In this document: one piece after another, positions 13,101-24,175 of the stretch
Layout of the letters: each line of letters opens with the position of its first letter
Position numbering within the stretch: position 1 is the stretch's first letter
NCBI GenBank assembly: GCA_963513935.1
Contig: OY740776.1
Location: 11,624,724 to 11,688,723 of the forward strand
Direction of reading: 5' to 3'
DNA from: Aphrophora alni
Taxonomy: Eukaryota > Arthropoda > Insecta > Hemiptera > Aphrophoridae
Length of the DNA: 64,000 nucleotides
The notes under the pieces: model-generated
The model's database searches: none
What the model was told of the DNA's origin: nothing
The model's input: the letters and a program-made list of their open reading frames with translations, nothing else
Made by a program: the position numbers and the translations under genes

Positions 13101-14215
13101 TATGAATTTTTTAACATGGTTTGTGGTAGGTCTGTAGACGCGTACTAAGAAAGTGTTTTGAAAATGTTTCATTCCAAGGGTGTTTTTACCCCTAAAGGAT
13201 ATCTCTGGTTCCAAGAAGCCTAGAGCTATGAATTTTTTAACATGGTTTGTGGTAGGTCTGTAGACGCGTACTAAGAAAGTGTTTTGAAAATGTTTCATTC
13301 CAAGGGTGTTTTTACCCCTAAAGGATATCTCTGGTTCCAAGAAGCCTAGAGCTATGAATTTTTTAACATGGTTTGTGGTAGGTCTGTAGACGCGTACTAA
13401 GAAATGATTTTGAAAATTATCCATTCCAAGGGTGTTTTTACCCCTAAAGGATATCGCTGGTTCCAAGAAGCCTAAGGCTATGAATTTTTTAACATGGTTT
13501 GGAATAGATCTGTAGACGCGTATTAAGAAATGGTTTTGAAAATGTTTCATTCCAAGGATAGTTTTTATCCCTAAAGCATATCTCTGGTTCCAAGAAGCCT
13601 AGAGCTATGAATTTTTTAACATGGTTTGTGGTAGGTCTGTAGACACGTACTAAGAAAGTGTTTTGAAAATGTTCCACTCCAAGTGTGTTTTTTATCCCTA
13701 AAACATATCACTGGTTCCAAGAAGCCTAGAGCTATATTTTTTTTAACATGGTTTGGGGTAGGTCTGTAGACGCGTACTAAGAAAGTGTTTTGAAAATGTT
13801 CCACTCCAAGTGTGTTTTTTATATCCCTAAAGCATATCCCTGGTTCCAATAAGCCTAGAGCTATATTTTTTTTAACATGGTTTGGGGTAGGTCTGTAGAC
13901 ACGTACTAAGAATGGGTTTTGAAAATGTTTCATTCCAAGGGTGTTTTTTACCCATAAAGCATATCTCTGGTTCCAAGAAGCCTAGAGCTATGATTTTTTT
14001 AACATGGTTTGGGGTAGGTCTGTAGACACGTACTAAGAAAGGGTTTTGATAATGTTTCATTCCAAGGATGTTTTTTATCCCTAAAGCATATCTCTGGTTC
14101 CAAGAAACCTAGAGCTATATATTTTTTAACATATTTTGAGGTAGATCTGTAGACATGTATTAAGAAAGTGTATTGAAAATGTTTCATTCCAAGGATGTTT
14201 TTTACCCCTAAAACA
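10175..14215. repeat. 126/127-bp satellite array (about 32 units)
   Basis: Tandem units contain AACATGGTTTGGAGTAGGTC, then CTGTAGACGCGTACTAAGAA, then TTTTGAAAATGTTTCATTCC. Start-codon spacing on the minus strand is 127, 253, 379 or 126-related, so 126- and 127-base units are mixed. Consecutive 126-base units keep one minus-strand frame open (up to 188 residues); 127-base units terminate it. Higher-order blocks of 886 bases (10707 to 11593) and 1012 bases (11593 to 12605) are visible. Divergence is highest at the right end (13680-14215), as expected at an array edge. Coding function is unlikely. Confidence 0.97.
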
Positions 14216-15130
14216 AGTATCATATCTTTGTTATTTTTGGATCGATTTTGATATAAATTGGTGTGTTGCTGTATTTGGGTATAATTTATTTCCATAGCAC
14301 CACTATTAGGGATGGGCTAAACAAATTATTGTTTTATAAAACTCTCTCAACTATCCCCAGGTGAAACTGGAGTCATCGGCTCGTTTACATTTATAAGATA
14401 ATTTTCAAAGACGGCTCTATGGTGTGCTGGTTGGTTCGTAAGTGTTAAAGGAGCTAAAGTGTAATATGAAATGTAGGTCGCGGACCTGAATTTTTGGTAA
14501 CAATTAGTTTTAATTTATTTTGGGGACAAGCGAGTTAGAAAGTTTGTGCAATATTTGTACACCATTCCTCACGTAACGTAGAAAAGTTATGTGATTAAAG
14601 AAATATATCCTGTTTATAGCAAAAATATGGTTTTCAAGACCCTCTAAGATAATTTTCCCCTTAAAATAAATACCCTTAGCTCTCAAATCCTTTAAGAATG
14701 TCAGGGTCGAAATAGAACAAGGCTTGGTTAAGACAGACATGACTACTTTTCCCTCAATGTTTAAAGGGAAAAGAATTTGAAGATCCCTATTCCTTGAATA
14801 CTCTAATAGCGCCAGGGTCGGAAAAGAACAAGAATTGGTTAAGAAAGACAGGATATGAAAGAGACGTATTTAGCCCAATACAACATGAAAACAGGTGTAA
14901 CTCCTGCAAGGTTCCCTCAGGAATGAGCTGCAGAGGGTTTTTATTTTACAAATTGTCCCATTATTTCGGAACACTAAAGTCAATAAAATACTTCAAAACC
15001 GTTTTAAACTTTCACTGCAACTGACAAAGGAATACTTTGAACCACCGTCATATTTTGTATCGGTGTGAATTTCCATTGCCGCAAGCTTTAAGTTAATCTT
15101 TGTTTCCTATGGAATATTTGGGAATAATGT
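14216..15130. repeat. dispersed family C and family A fragments
   Basis: 14780-14965 is a copy of a short dispersed family (family C) recognised by GGTCGGAAAAGAACAAGA. A partial inverted copy lies at about 14690-14760. Related copies: 27975-28145 (minus), 28590-28720, 28935-29055, 37010-37095 and 61790-61880 (minus). 14500-14640 is a minus-strand piece of the 3' part of family A. No gene is recognised; short frames in both strands look incidental. Confidence 0.6.
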
Positions 15131-15926
15131 AAACAGAGTCAAAGGAAATCTACCTTTGTTGGTGTCAAATGAGGTGGAAAACATCTCCCCCTCACTCGCT
15201 ACTCTCGTATTATACGTCGATTGCTTTCATCCTTCTACCCCCCTCCCCCACACTCGTAGAATCTCTTTGTGAACCAATTTACCTAAAGATGTTAGTTTTA
15301 CTTTGTGATTTCATTGATGGTTATTGTCTGTGGGCTTTACAGTAATAATTAATTGTTATTTATAAAGGCTGAATTTTCAAAGCGTGGTGCTTTTCTTTAT
15401 GCTTTTAATTTTTCTTTCTCACATATACGTTGGTAAAGAGAAAATTTTGAGATTCGTCAAAAAATCGAGGTCGTTTTTTGAAGTCTAAAAACTGGTTTTG
15501 GGAATAATTTCGGTCGTCTGTGTTGTTCTCTACAGTCTAAACGCGTGAACTGATGTTAATCAAATTTATTATTTGGATATATTTTATTCATTTCTCGTAA
15601 CTTTATAAAAAAGTTTTAACTTAAAAATTGGGGCGTACCTGTCATAAGAAAAAATACAACAGTACGATTTTCACGTAAATTATCGGTAAAAAAACAAAGA
15701 ATTGGTCGTCGGGCCATAAAAGACGTAATTTCTCGGCTATACCGAAAGATTCTCAAATCAGTCTACAAAATATCAAAAACATTACAAAAATTTTACGTTT
15801 CAAAATAATTATTGGCATTAACATAACGAACACTGACCGCCGTCATTAAAATCTTGATTTTTAATTCAACTGGATTTACACTGAAGTCAAAATTAAGCCC
15901 TTATTTAATTTTTTTCACGGAGTCCG

Positions 15927-15957
<31 letters not shown>

Positions 15958-16220
15958 TGATTGACAAGTAAGGAGTTGACATTTTTATTTTGGTACGCTT
16001 TTATTTAGTTTTGAGTATGAGTAGGAAAGTTTGTACAATGTTTTTTGTACAAATTTCTCCGTAATCAAATTCAAACCAACCTCTTCAACTTTCATTTTGC
16101 CAGAAGATATAAAGAACTAAATTGCTAAATAAATCTTGCGTTTTTGTGATTTTCAAAACAGCCCTAATATCGCTTTTATAAAAAAAGTGACGACTTAAAC
16201 CGTTTAGCTACCAGGACACA
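15131..16220 (+). repeat. dispersed family A, longest copy (with family B at its 5' side)
   Basis: This is the fullest copy of a noncoding dispersed repeat that recurs through the window. In order it shows a family B segment (AAAGGAAATCTACCTTTGTT, 15140-15290), a CATATACG block, a phrase resembling 'ACGTGTGAACTGATTTTAAT', several 'AAAATCGG' blocks, a run of T (15929-15951), and a GTTTGTACAATG tail near 16030. Other copies: 22300-22840, 23330-23900 (tail), 29680-30300, 39030-39580, 40660-40930 (tail), 42980-43430, 53390-53850, 62055-62420. No long open frame is conserved among copies. The element class is unknown. Confidence 0.65.
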
Positions 16221-16789
16221 ATTGAATTGAAACTTTTTAACAGTAAAGAAGTATTAGTCAGATTACTTATTCCATGTTTTATTTTCAACAAAAGCTATAC
16301 TTACTCCTTAGCGCTACGGACCATGAAGAACCTCTCTGATGCCAGTCATCCCCCTCTACCTCTCCTTCACCTTCTCACGCTCCTCCATCCATCTTTCATC
16401 CATAGCTTCCGTTGTTCTCTAGTTTCCTCCGATATCTAGACATGTCCAAACCATCTAATCCTCTCCTTCTTAATTCATTACATCCGGTTTCTTATACATT
16501 CTCCCAAATCTCTCGGACACCCGCCATTTCTTTTTGCACCAACGAATTTTCTTTCCCAGGTTTTCAGTCTCGTCTTGAAGACTATGTTTCACTTCCATAC
16601 ATCACTAGTCTCAATACTGTCTTAACACAATCTATGGCTATGTTTTAAAAGAAGAACAATTTGCCAGTCGTATGTTACTTTTTAGAAAATCACTGATTTT
16701 CCATTTGTTGGAAGATATCGCCTGTACACTTATTTTGCATTTTGAATTGCTCATTTTAAAAAAAGCGTTTTAAAAACATAATTTAATGT
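16221..16789. other. no gene seen; pyrimidine-rich stretch
   Basis: 16320-16440 is C/T-rich (CCTCTCCTTCACC-like) and resembles the segments at 31300-31440 and 38870-39010 that sit upstream of other dispersed repeats. Two short overlapping open frames have no recognisable similarity. Probably repeat-derived. Confidence 0.4.
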
Positions 16790-18185
16790 TATGTGAGCTG
16801 TATTATACTATTATCAAACTGGGAATGCGGTTGATCGAAGGGTCGCTTCACTCACACAAGCGCAGAGGATTAGGGTGGCCGGTGGGGAGTTCTTCAACCC
16901 GGCACCAACCATTATATGTTATAAAAAAGACGTCGACCCATCACTGGTCCCTTCACCGGCCGCCATGACAGTATGTCAACCCGGCACCAGCCACCCCTTT
17001 TACCCATTCCACCTACACTACTCCCTCTCAACCCCTCCTTTCTCTTTTTTCTTCTCTTAATCACCTCCCCTTTCCGTAAGAGAATTGTAAAATAAAGGTA
17101 ACTTTTCTCGCTGCAAATTTTAAGAAATTAGGGGACGAGCTTCACTAGACGAAGGAATAGATAATAAAAAAAGTGTGGCCGTTTTTTTATTACGATTATA
17201 AATACTTTAAATTTTATTATAGAAATAGGTTAGGTTAGGATAGGGTAGGTTAGGTTAGGCTAGGTTAGGTTAGAATGAGGGGTGTATGTTTGGTGTTGTA
17301 GAAGGGGAACCTCGCTCGCCTACCTTTAAACTGCCTCGGTGCCGGGTTAAGTTGTGAAATTAGTAACGCCTAATTAACCTTATAGCGGTGGTCAGATTTG
17401 GTGCCGGGTAGACGTGTCGCCGGTTGGTGACCTACCCTCAAGCCACCCGTATGAGCCATCTACTGAGTCACTTCACTTTATAAAACTTTATTATATTTTA
17501 TTTGATATTTGAAAATAAAATCTCAAATATATTATTATTCTACACATAATTACAAGAAAAATGAGGCCAAACAATACATAATTTACTTATTAATCCAAAT
17601 TTATGTTTTTTAGCATTTTAAAAAATATTTGTTAAAATTTCAATATTAGTAGGATTTTTTTGCTGTTTTCAACATTACTCTCTGTATTACTGTTGCTTAG
17701 ATGAGCAAATTTTTAATTTACAAAAATAAATTGCGTAAATGCCAATGTTACCGTGTTAATACATATTTATTCATACACAACTTATCACAATGTAAATAAT
17801 AATGAACAAATTATGTTTTACACTATTACTATTATATTGTTCTCCTTTGTTTCATTAAAATCGAAAAGTACATATTTTTCGATAAAGATATACGATAGTA
17901 TTGTTTATTCTCACTTATTAGTCATCATACTATCATTCATTTTGTATTAAACATTGTTAAATTTTGGATTCTATTAAAGTAAATTATACATTGTTTGGTC
18001 TCATTTTTCTTGTAATGAAGTGTGAAATAAAAATTTAGTACAGATTTAATTTTAGAATATCAAATTAAATAAATGAAAGTTTGATTAGGAGAAGTAGGTA
18101 ACACATGCGCCAGGTGCCGCGTCTGGTACCATCCAGTCCTAATATTCTGCGCGCCTGTGTGTGGTGACGTGTGCGTTACACTAAT
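16790..18185. mobile_element. long-inverted-repeat DNA element, expanded copy
   Basis: Inverted arms: 17400-17590 (ending with ACAAGAAAAATGAGGCCAAA) pairs with 17970-18130 (TTTGGTCTCATTTTTCTTGT). The outer part of the arm carries GCGCGCAG-type blocks near 18148 and a matching GCGCAGAGGATTAGG block near 16860. A compact copy lies at 61295-61775 and a solo arm at 19010-19250. The left side is interrupted by extra DNA, including the TTAGG tract. No transposase frame is present, so it would be non-autonomous. Superfamily is undetermined and the outer boundaries are approximate. Confidence 0.6.
17227..17274 (+). repeat. interstitial (TTAGG)n-like repeat
   Basis: TAGGTTAGG repeats occur with a few substitutions (TAGGATAGGG, TTAGGCTAGG). 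TTAGG is the ancestral insect telomere unit. Similar AGGTTAGGTT words are scattered at 41500-42420. This is an internal short tract, not a telomere. Confidence 0.85.
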
Positions 18186-18780
18186 ACCTGTATTACCTCT
18201 GGATTTTTTTGAGAAAAACAAAAACGGTCAAAGGAAATCTACCTTTGTTGCTGTCAAACGAAGTGGAAAACATCCCGTCCCCCACTAACTCGAGTATTCT
18301 TGTATGTATATGTTGTTTTGCTTTCATCCTTCTACCTTCATCGTAGACAGAAGCCACACGTGGGACCCCCTTTATGAACTAAAGTATCTACAGATTGTAT
18401 TTCTTCTTTGTAAACACGAGTTCGTTATTTCAGTGACCGTTATAGACGTTTTGTTTCGTAAATAATAATTTAATAAGTAATAAAACAACGGGAAAATTTA
18501 TAAACATAAACCTAATTTTGAAGTATCTTTTGAGTTAGTGTGATGAAACCAATCTTGACGATCATCAAAAATAGTGTCATCAAATAGTGTTCGTGATTTT
18601 GAGTTAAAATAACAAAACTTATTGTCCTGGTAAGTTATTTATTTTCATAGCGAAAATACAGAAAATAATCTCGTGCTTTTACATTACCTTTTAAGTTTTA
18701 AATATGAGTTACTAGGGAAACATCTAGGCGAGAGTTGATCTCTGCCCAAGTACACTAGATTATATCAGGAATAAAAGTCT
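18186..18780. repeat. family B copy and AT-rich DNA
   Basis: 18222-18430 repeats the family B segment AAAGGAAATCTACCTTTGTT seen at 15140. A third, weaker copy is at 24750-24905. The remainder is AT-rich without recognisable features. Confidence 0.6.
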
Positions 18781-18895
18781 CTACGGCGGCGCAGAGGTTC
18801 TCTTAAATGGTGTAGGCTCCCGGAATTATTCACATGCAGCCTGTAACGTCTCTAGAATATCAGGAAACTCTACTGGTTTATCCATGCACCCATAG
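18781..18895 (-). pseudogene. possible R1-like LINE ORF2 scrap
   Basis: The minus strand reads ...EFPDILETLQAACE, stop, FREPTPFKRTSAPP, stop. A stretch ending in 'LQAAC' followed by a short basic segment and 'S-x-P-P/W' is typical of the linker between the endonuclease and reverse transcriptase of R1/jockey-type LINEs. The fragment is tiny and has an in-frame stop, so it is a dead remnant at best. Other identities cannot be excluded. Confidence 0.3.
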
Positions 18896-19009
18896 AATAG
18901 AATTATGTAGAGTATAATATAATTAATTAATCATAACACAATTCGAATAAATCACTAATTATCCACCCACACTACACAAACACCAATTAAAAACTGAGCT
19001 TAGGTTGGT

Positions 19010-19250
19010 TGAAAAGTCTCACCTGTGAATATCTCTATACGTTGTTTGGTATCATTTTTCTTGTTATAATCTATAGAGTTCAAAAAAATACTAAACAAAT
19101 CAAAAGAAAATTACAAATAAACAAAATTATATTTTGATTGGTCAAGTATAGTAGAAGAGCGGAGATACGGCCGATCCTAATCCCCTGCGCTTGTGTGTGT
19201 GCGGTCTACGTGGCTACCTGGCCTCCATCGGCACTCACGTTTTGCTAGTA
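19010..19250. repeat. solo arm of the long-inverted-repeat element
   Basis: GTTTGGTATCATTTTTCTTG at about 19040, then a TTGATTGGTC block and a CCTGCGCTTGTGTGTGTGCG block near 19180, in the same order as the right arm of the element at 17970-18180. Only one arm is found. Confidence 0.5.
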
Positions 19251-19935
19251 CTATAGTATAGTGCTAATATTTCACTATTTATTGTTAATAAAATATTTTC
19301 TAAACTTGATCCTAACAACAGTTTGGACTGTGGTTTCTGATAAATCGGTCAATCAGTCCAGTGTGGTGTTCTTTAGTGTAATTTCCATCAGAAGAGTACT
19401 TACAGTGAGTACGGATGAGGGAATCCCAAGGTCCCTGCCTAGTTCTACAAATTGGTTTGTCTACAGTTGTTGACAAAGTGGCATTTTGTTTATTTAAATT
19501 AGTTTGCAAAACAGCTGATTTCTCAACAATTTCACTTTGCCCAGTACTTTGCACACTACTTTGCTCACTCCGAATGGCAACCGAACAAAACGAAATTTAG
19601 GTTGAGTTTTTTTTAATCGATTTATAATATACAGGAAATGTCACGTATGTAGGTTAGATTAATTCTTACTTGTAAAATAACACAAATAAACAACAAAACA
19701 ACGTTTTAAAGTTGAAAAAGGAAGTAATTATTCATGAAGATGATTGACAGTGTATGTACACGGAGAGTATTTTTCGTTTGCCGAGTTTTGAAGTTGGCAA
19801 TCCCGTTTCCTCAACAATACACCTAAGTTATTTGTAATATTCATAAATAACCTCAGTTTTGACGTGAGAACTTCTACTCAGTGTTGATGTGTTGTTTAGC
19901 ACTACTGCTATATTTTGTGTAGTTAGTTTTAAAAT
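19251..19935. other. no gene recognised
   Basis: Overlapping open frames of 60-80 codons on both strands at 19310-19600 share the same DNA, and neither resembles a known family. The rest is AT-rich. Confidence 0.4.
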
Positions 19936-20064
19936 ATGGACAGTTCAGAGGATGAAAACCTGTCAAATACCCCGTCTAAATTAGCGGAAAAAGCTAACAA
20001 CGTTGTACTAAATCTTCCTGTCAAATCAAGGATAAAGTACGACCACCAGTATGAACGGTTTTAA
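19936..20064 (+). pseudogene. short frame resembling the N-terminus of a tyrosine-recombinase (Crypton-like) protein
   Basis: A 42-codon frame begins MDSSEDENLS and ends KSRIKYDHQYERF followed by a stop. In many arthropod genomes, Crypton-like tyrosine recombinase proteins have a segment of the type 'LP-x-K-S-x-x-x-Y-x-x-x-Y-x-x-F' near the N-terminus, preceding the SAM-like core-binding domain. Here that segment is followed at once by a stop and non-coding DNA, so if the match is real only the first exon or a truncated copy is left. No catalytic domain (R..HxxR..Y) is visible downstream. The resemblance is from memory of the family and is modest. Confidence 0.35.
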
Positions 20065-20092
20065 TCACAAAATAAAAACTGTAGACAAAGTA

Positions 20093-20212
20093 TAATGTGC
20101 AATTCGTGAGCAAAGTGTCTCTTTTAAACTCGGTAAAATTGACGCACTCGGCAAGCCTCCTCAACATTTCTCTCTCGTTTAAAAAGTGTTACTTTGCTCA
20201 CGTTGCACAAAT
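20093..20212. repeat. short inverted-repeat element
   Basis: The left arm TGTGCAATTCGTGAGCAAAG (about 20096) is mirrored by CTTTGCTCACGTTGCACA (about 20192-20209). Both arms extend inward with a TTTAAAC/GTTTAAA block. Total length is about 115 bp, a possible small MITE directly after the recombinase-like fragment. Confidence 0.65.
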
Positions 20213-20603
20213 AACTATTGTGTAGTCTTGAGTTGTGTTCCTATCTTTCATATTTAAATTCCTATGAGGTATCATTTGACTAATTAGTTTTCTCTTACGG
20301 CCTTGACGTTATTACATTATTCCATAATCTTTTTAAGCCTTTTTTTTCTTCTTCTTTATTAAGGCGATATTGACCGCGAGGTCTATCTCCTTTTAACAAA
20401 AATGTATTGTAATTTGATAAAGAAACGGCGTATTTATGATGTCGCCAGTATTTACAGAGTCTGTCAATGCGGATATAAAACTAGTGGTTGCTGAAACGTA
20501 CGTCGCTTTGAGATAATGTCGAAGTTGTCCAGTTTCAAATAGTTGCCATCAGATCACTCGTGCAGCACTTATCTTCTCGCAATCTCCAACTGTTTGAGTC
20601 AAA

Positions 20604-22000
20604 CATGGCGACTCAACAACAGAAAACGTTTTGGGTCCTGCGTTTTGCAAAGTGGTAACTCGGCGATTACAGTGCAAAGAAGTTTCCGTTTGAAGTAACA
20701 AATCAACCTTCTTAATGAGTGGAACACTTGTAGATAGTACAGAAAGTTCGTAGGACACGTGTATGTAGGACAAGGGAAGCTGCGAGTATCTGATAACAAT
20801 GTCCGCGAGAGAATCCAAACTGCTCTCCCAACGCAGGCCTAAATTAAGTTGCGAGTTGAACCGGCGCGAAGCTGGCACTTGGGCTATCGCTAACGAACCG
20901 CTACTAACCTGACTAAAAACATCAGTACTACCGGCGGTTAGATAAACCAGTTTCATATTCCAATTGTATGCTTTTCAACTTATATCTGAGGTCTTTTTTA
21001 AGATATTATAATTACCTTGACGTGTTAATAAAGCTTAGAATCTATCACATTTAAAAAGGGTGAGATATTTTTCGTTGAAAGGATGAGTTATGTTAGAAAG
21101 CGGCGTTGGGAAATGTTTTTTTCTCCATTTATGCTCTTCCTCCGCACCCCCGTCGTTCAAGGGTAAGTTCAAGTATCAGCATTCACACCAATTTCTTATA
21201 CTTGCCTCAAACAACGTGTCTCGTGTTTTGAGACGTCGATGGTTACGAAGCCGTACAAGTTACAGTTAATGCAAGTTCTAAAGCGTGAAGACAAACAAAT
21301 AACTATGCAATTCGGAAGCCATATACTGAATGCTCTTGATGAAAACAACAATGTTATAGAACGAGTTGTGTACAGCGATGAAGCAACTTTCCAGCTCAGT
21401 TACACACAAGGTTCGAATTGGGGCGAACGAAATCCGCACGCTTATTTTGAACATGTATGAGATTCGCCAAAAAACAATGTTTTAGCGCATTATTCCATTC
21501 ATCTGTATACGGGCCTTATTTTTTTATAATGTAACACTATTATTGGTAATAATTAACTTTTTATGTTACACTAGTTGTTTCCGTGAGTACATAAAATGTT
21601 TTGAAAATTTCATATTTCAACAAGAAGGGAAACAACTGGAAACTCCAAGAGCGAGATATTCTAAATTAAAATTTCCCTAATCATAGGATTGGTCTTTTAG
21701 AAGCTAATGATTTTCACTTTTACTTGGCCTCAACGGTCATCACATTTAACTCCCTCTGATTTTTCTTCTGGGGGTACATTTAGGAGGCTGTTCATGTACC
21801 ACCACTAACAAAAGACCTTGAAAATGAAATCACTACTGCTGTAATGTCACTAACGATTGACATCTTTGTCCGAATATGACTACAGTTTTGACGTTGTTCC
21901 TGCAACGCAAAATGTTATTACAGCATCCTCTAGGTAGGAATGTGTCTGGGATGGAGAGTAAAAGAGGGGCACCCACACTTTGTTTGTTGCGTTTGCAAAG
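20604..22000 (+). pseudogene. decayed mariner/Tc1-like transposase
   Basis: Pieces of one DDE transposase in order. Near 20604 an ATG starts MATQQQKTFWVLRFAKW, typical of the N-terminal helix-turn-helix of a common insect mariner-like family. 20770-20830 carries VSDNNVRERIQTA-like residues. 21239-21460 is a 73-codon open piece containing KPYKLQLMQVLK and the YSDEATFQLS catalytic block (the D of the DDE triad). About 21725-21790 encodes WPQRSSHLTPSDF, the block carrying the third acidic residue. Multiple stops and frameshifts separate these blocks and the middle is disrupted by AT-rich DNA near 21520-21650, so the gene is non-functional. The 135-residue frame on the opposite strand (20549-20956) is its shadow. 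Confidence 0.8.
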
Positions 22001-22299
22001 CGGTACAACCCCAATAAAAAATAACAATAAACCTCAAATGCTTCTGTGTAAACGCGTACCCTACTTTCGTTTCTTTTATCAGTGGTAAATAAGAATAAAA
22101 CGTTTACAAAATTCTGTCACAGAGTTGTAACTTTAGGAATTAAATGTAGCTAAGCAGTAATTTGTGTAGCTAGTTTTTTTGGAATGGGTTGTACCGTCAA
22201 GTCAGGCTAAGGAAGCAAGTAGAAGGGAGGACACGACCATTACACCACACACACTCCTAGTCTGAGGATACTGTATCTTGTGTTCCTTTTTATTACAGA

Positions 22300-22840
22300 G
22301 AAAGTTAAAAAAAATCGTTCTATACGTTTTTTAAAGTTATAACAGTTTAAAGGTTCCCTGAGTCCCAAAAATGATTATAATGTCTGTCTGTCTCTGTGTA
22401 CTTGAATACAGTATAAACGTGTGAACCAATTTTAATAAAATTTAATATGTAGAAGTGTTTGATCCATATCTCGACGAATAAAAATGTGTGGGTCAGCTGT
22501 AACAATTTCCTTTGGGTGTACCCCCTAAAGACAGAAACGTTTTGGTCCCCATCTCTCCACAAAAATACCTGTTTATAAGTTACCGGTAAAAAAAGCAAAA
22601 AATCGAAAATGGGCGGTTAAGATATAATTTCTCAATATCTGATAAACCGATTTCGTTCAAATTTTAGTGAAACGTAAAGATTAATAACCCAAACCCGTGG
22701 GTTAAATATAGAACGGTTGTGAAATTAACAAAACTATAACTTTGATTACGGCTCATCCTAAGGGCGTTATGACACAAGCGACGCAAGCTTAGGCCTTATT
22801 TAGGCCGTATTTATGAAATGAAATGAAAATTTATTTATTT
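22300..22840 (+). repeat. dispersed family A copy
   Basis: Contains the GTGTGAACCAATTTTAATAA phrase, a GTTACCGGTAAAAAAAG block, and GATAAACCGATTTCGTTCAA, in the same order as in the other family A copies. Ends near an AGGCCTTATTTAGG block. Confidence 0.7.
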
Positions 22841-23240
22841 GACCCTCTTTTATACATAATTTTAACAGGAAAAATTTGACAATCTTATATGCTTAATAAT
22901 AAAATAGACAACTGTTCACATTATAAAATGTAATACATATAAAATAAAATTCATAATAACATAATAAACAATAATATTAATAATAATAATAACAAAAAAT
23001 ACTTCCTGCTGTATTACAAGAAAATAGCAAAGGGTCACTTCATCCCGAGGTTAAAACCTGTTTGGGATGAAATACTCTATACATTTCTAACAATATAGCT
23101 CGATGGGAGAGAAACAATGTGACCGACCAGTCCAACCCACATATACACACACAAATTACATTTAGAAAACTAGGATTTGGCTTTTATGACAAACCATTTC
23201 AAATCAACATAAAACAAAAAAAATAGAAATACAATAATAA

Positions 23241-23297
<57 letters not shown>

Positions 23298-23329
23298 TAG
23301 ACGGCGTAGTAATGTAAACATTTTGATGT
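22841..23329. other. AT-rich DNA with a (TA)n tract
   Basis: No gene. 23244-23294 is a pure TA/AT microsatellite of about 50 bases. 22815-22850 has an AAATGAAATGAAAATTTATT segment reminiscent of LINE 3' tails, too short to assign. Confidence 0.6.
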
Positions 23330-24000
23330 TTTTGACAACGATTACTTTAAGTTTGTTGTTATTTGGTTTTGGAGATGTTTAAGCGAGAAAGTTTGTACGA
23401 TTATTTTTGCACCGTTCATTTTAAACACGATGATACTGTGAGATTTACGACGCCTTAAAAGTAAATTTATTTACATTATCGTTATATTTCCTTTAAATAA
23501 ATCACATTATAACCAAATTTAATTAATAAACTGACTTCACAGATTTTTCTCTTTTATGAAACTTGGAAAATGAAAATAAAATTGTAGTTTTCTGTGTAAT
23601 TGACTTTTAACCAACCTCTACCACTTTTTTACAAGTTAGAGAGATATAAATTCCTAAGTAAATGTTGTGTCCTGAATGGGATTCGAAATATTTAAAAAAT
23701 CGTTAACTTTACAAAATATCAACAAGTAACAGCATATTTTACTCTTTTAACCGCTATAGAGACACTTTTCAGGTAAGCAGAAATAGCGGCCAGATAAATT
23801 AAAATAGAAGCATGAAATTTGTTACAGATACTATAGTGGTGTACTCACGTAGTACAATTTTAAAATTCAGATAAACCGAACAGAGATTGTCAAAATTGCG
23901 ATTTTAATGATTTTTTTTGTTCTTATATCGTCTGTTCAACTTATTACACACTATAAATTAATATTGAGTTTGACTTTTGAGATAATATTAGATGGAATAA
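23330..24000 (+). repeat. dispersed family A tail segment
   Basis: Shares GAGAAAGTTTGTACGATTAT and neighbouring blocks with the tails at 16010-16220 and 40770-40830. The 60-codon frame at 23907 is AT-driven and unconserved. Confidence 0.5.
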
Positions 24001-24175
24001 AACTCGAACACAAGATCTCACAAAAATTAAGTTTACTTAATCAAACGCGTTTTAACGAGAAAGTCGCCATCCTTACAGTTATAGTTTAGTTATTGTAGCT
24101 CATGTATCACTGAGGATGGCGACTTAGTCGTTGAAACGCGTTTGATTAATTAAAAGTAATTTTTGTGTTCGAGTT
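24001..24175. repeat. inverted repeat enclosing a hammerhead-like motif
   Basis: The left arm (24001-24074: ACTCGAACACAA ... TTAATCAAACGCGTTTTAAC ... AAGTCGCCATCC) is the reverse complement, with a few differences and an 8-base insertion, of the right arm (24111-24174). The arms are separated by about 35 bases. The intact hammerhead-like core lies mainly in the right arm on the plus strand; the left arm encodes a decayed version on the minus strand. Confidence 0.8.
24104..24146 (+). ncRNA. hammerhead-ribozyme-like motif (copy 1)
   Basis: Order of elements: stem I 5' strand ending ATCA (to 24109); core CTGAGGA (24110-24116, consensus CUGANGA); one extra T; stem II GGCGAC / loop TTA / GTCGTT (24118-24132, two G-U pairs); GAA (24133-24135); self-complementary stem III ACGCGT (24136-24141); H17 = T (24142); stem I 3' strand TGAT (24143-24146), which pairs with ATCA. 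All conserved hammerhead core residues are present. The extra base between A9 and stem II departs from the textbook form. Confidence 0.55.

Noticed and set aside
10200..14295. Many minus-strand frames of 62-188 residues
   Set aside because: They are repetitions of one satellite monomer read in a frame that stays open when the unit length is divisible by three; no independent coding evidence.
17227..17274. True telomere
   Set aside because: Only about ten imperfect TTAGG units flanked by ordinary internal DNA on both sides.
20549..20956. 135-residue minus-strand frame
   Set aside because: It is antisense to the decayed mariner-like transposase and has no recognisable similarity.
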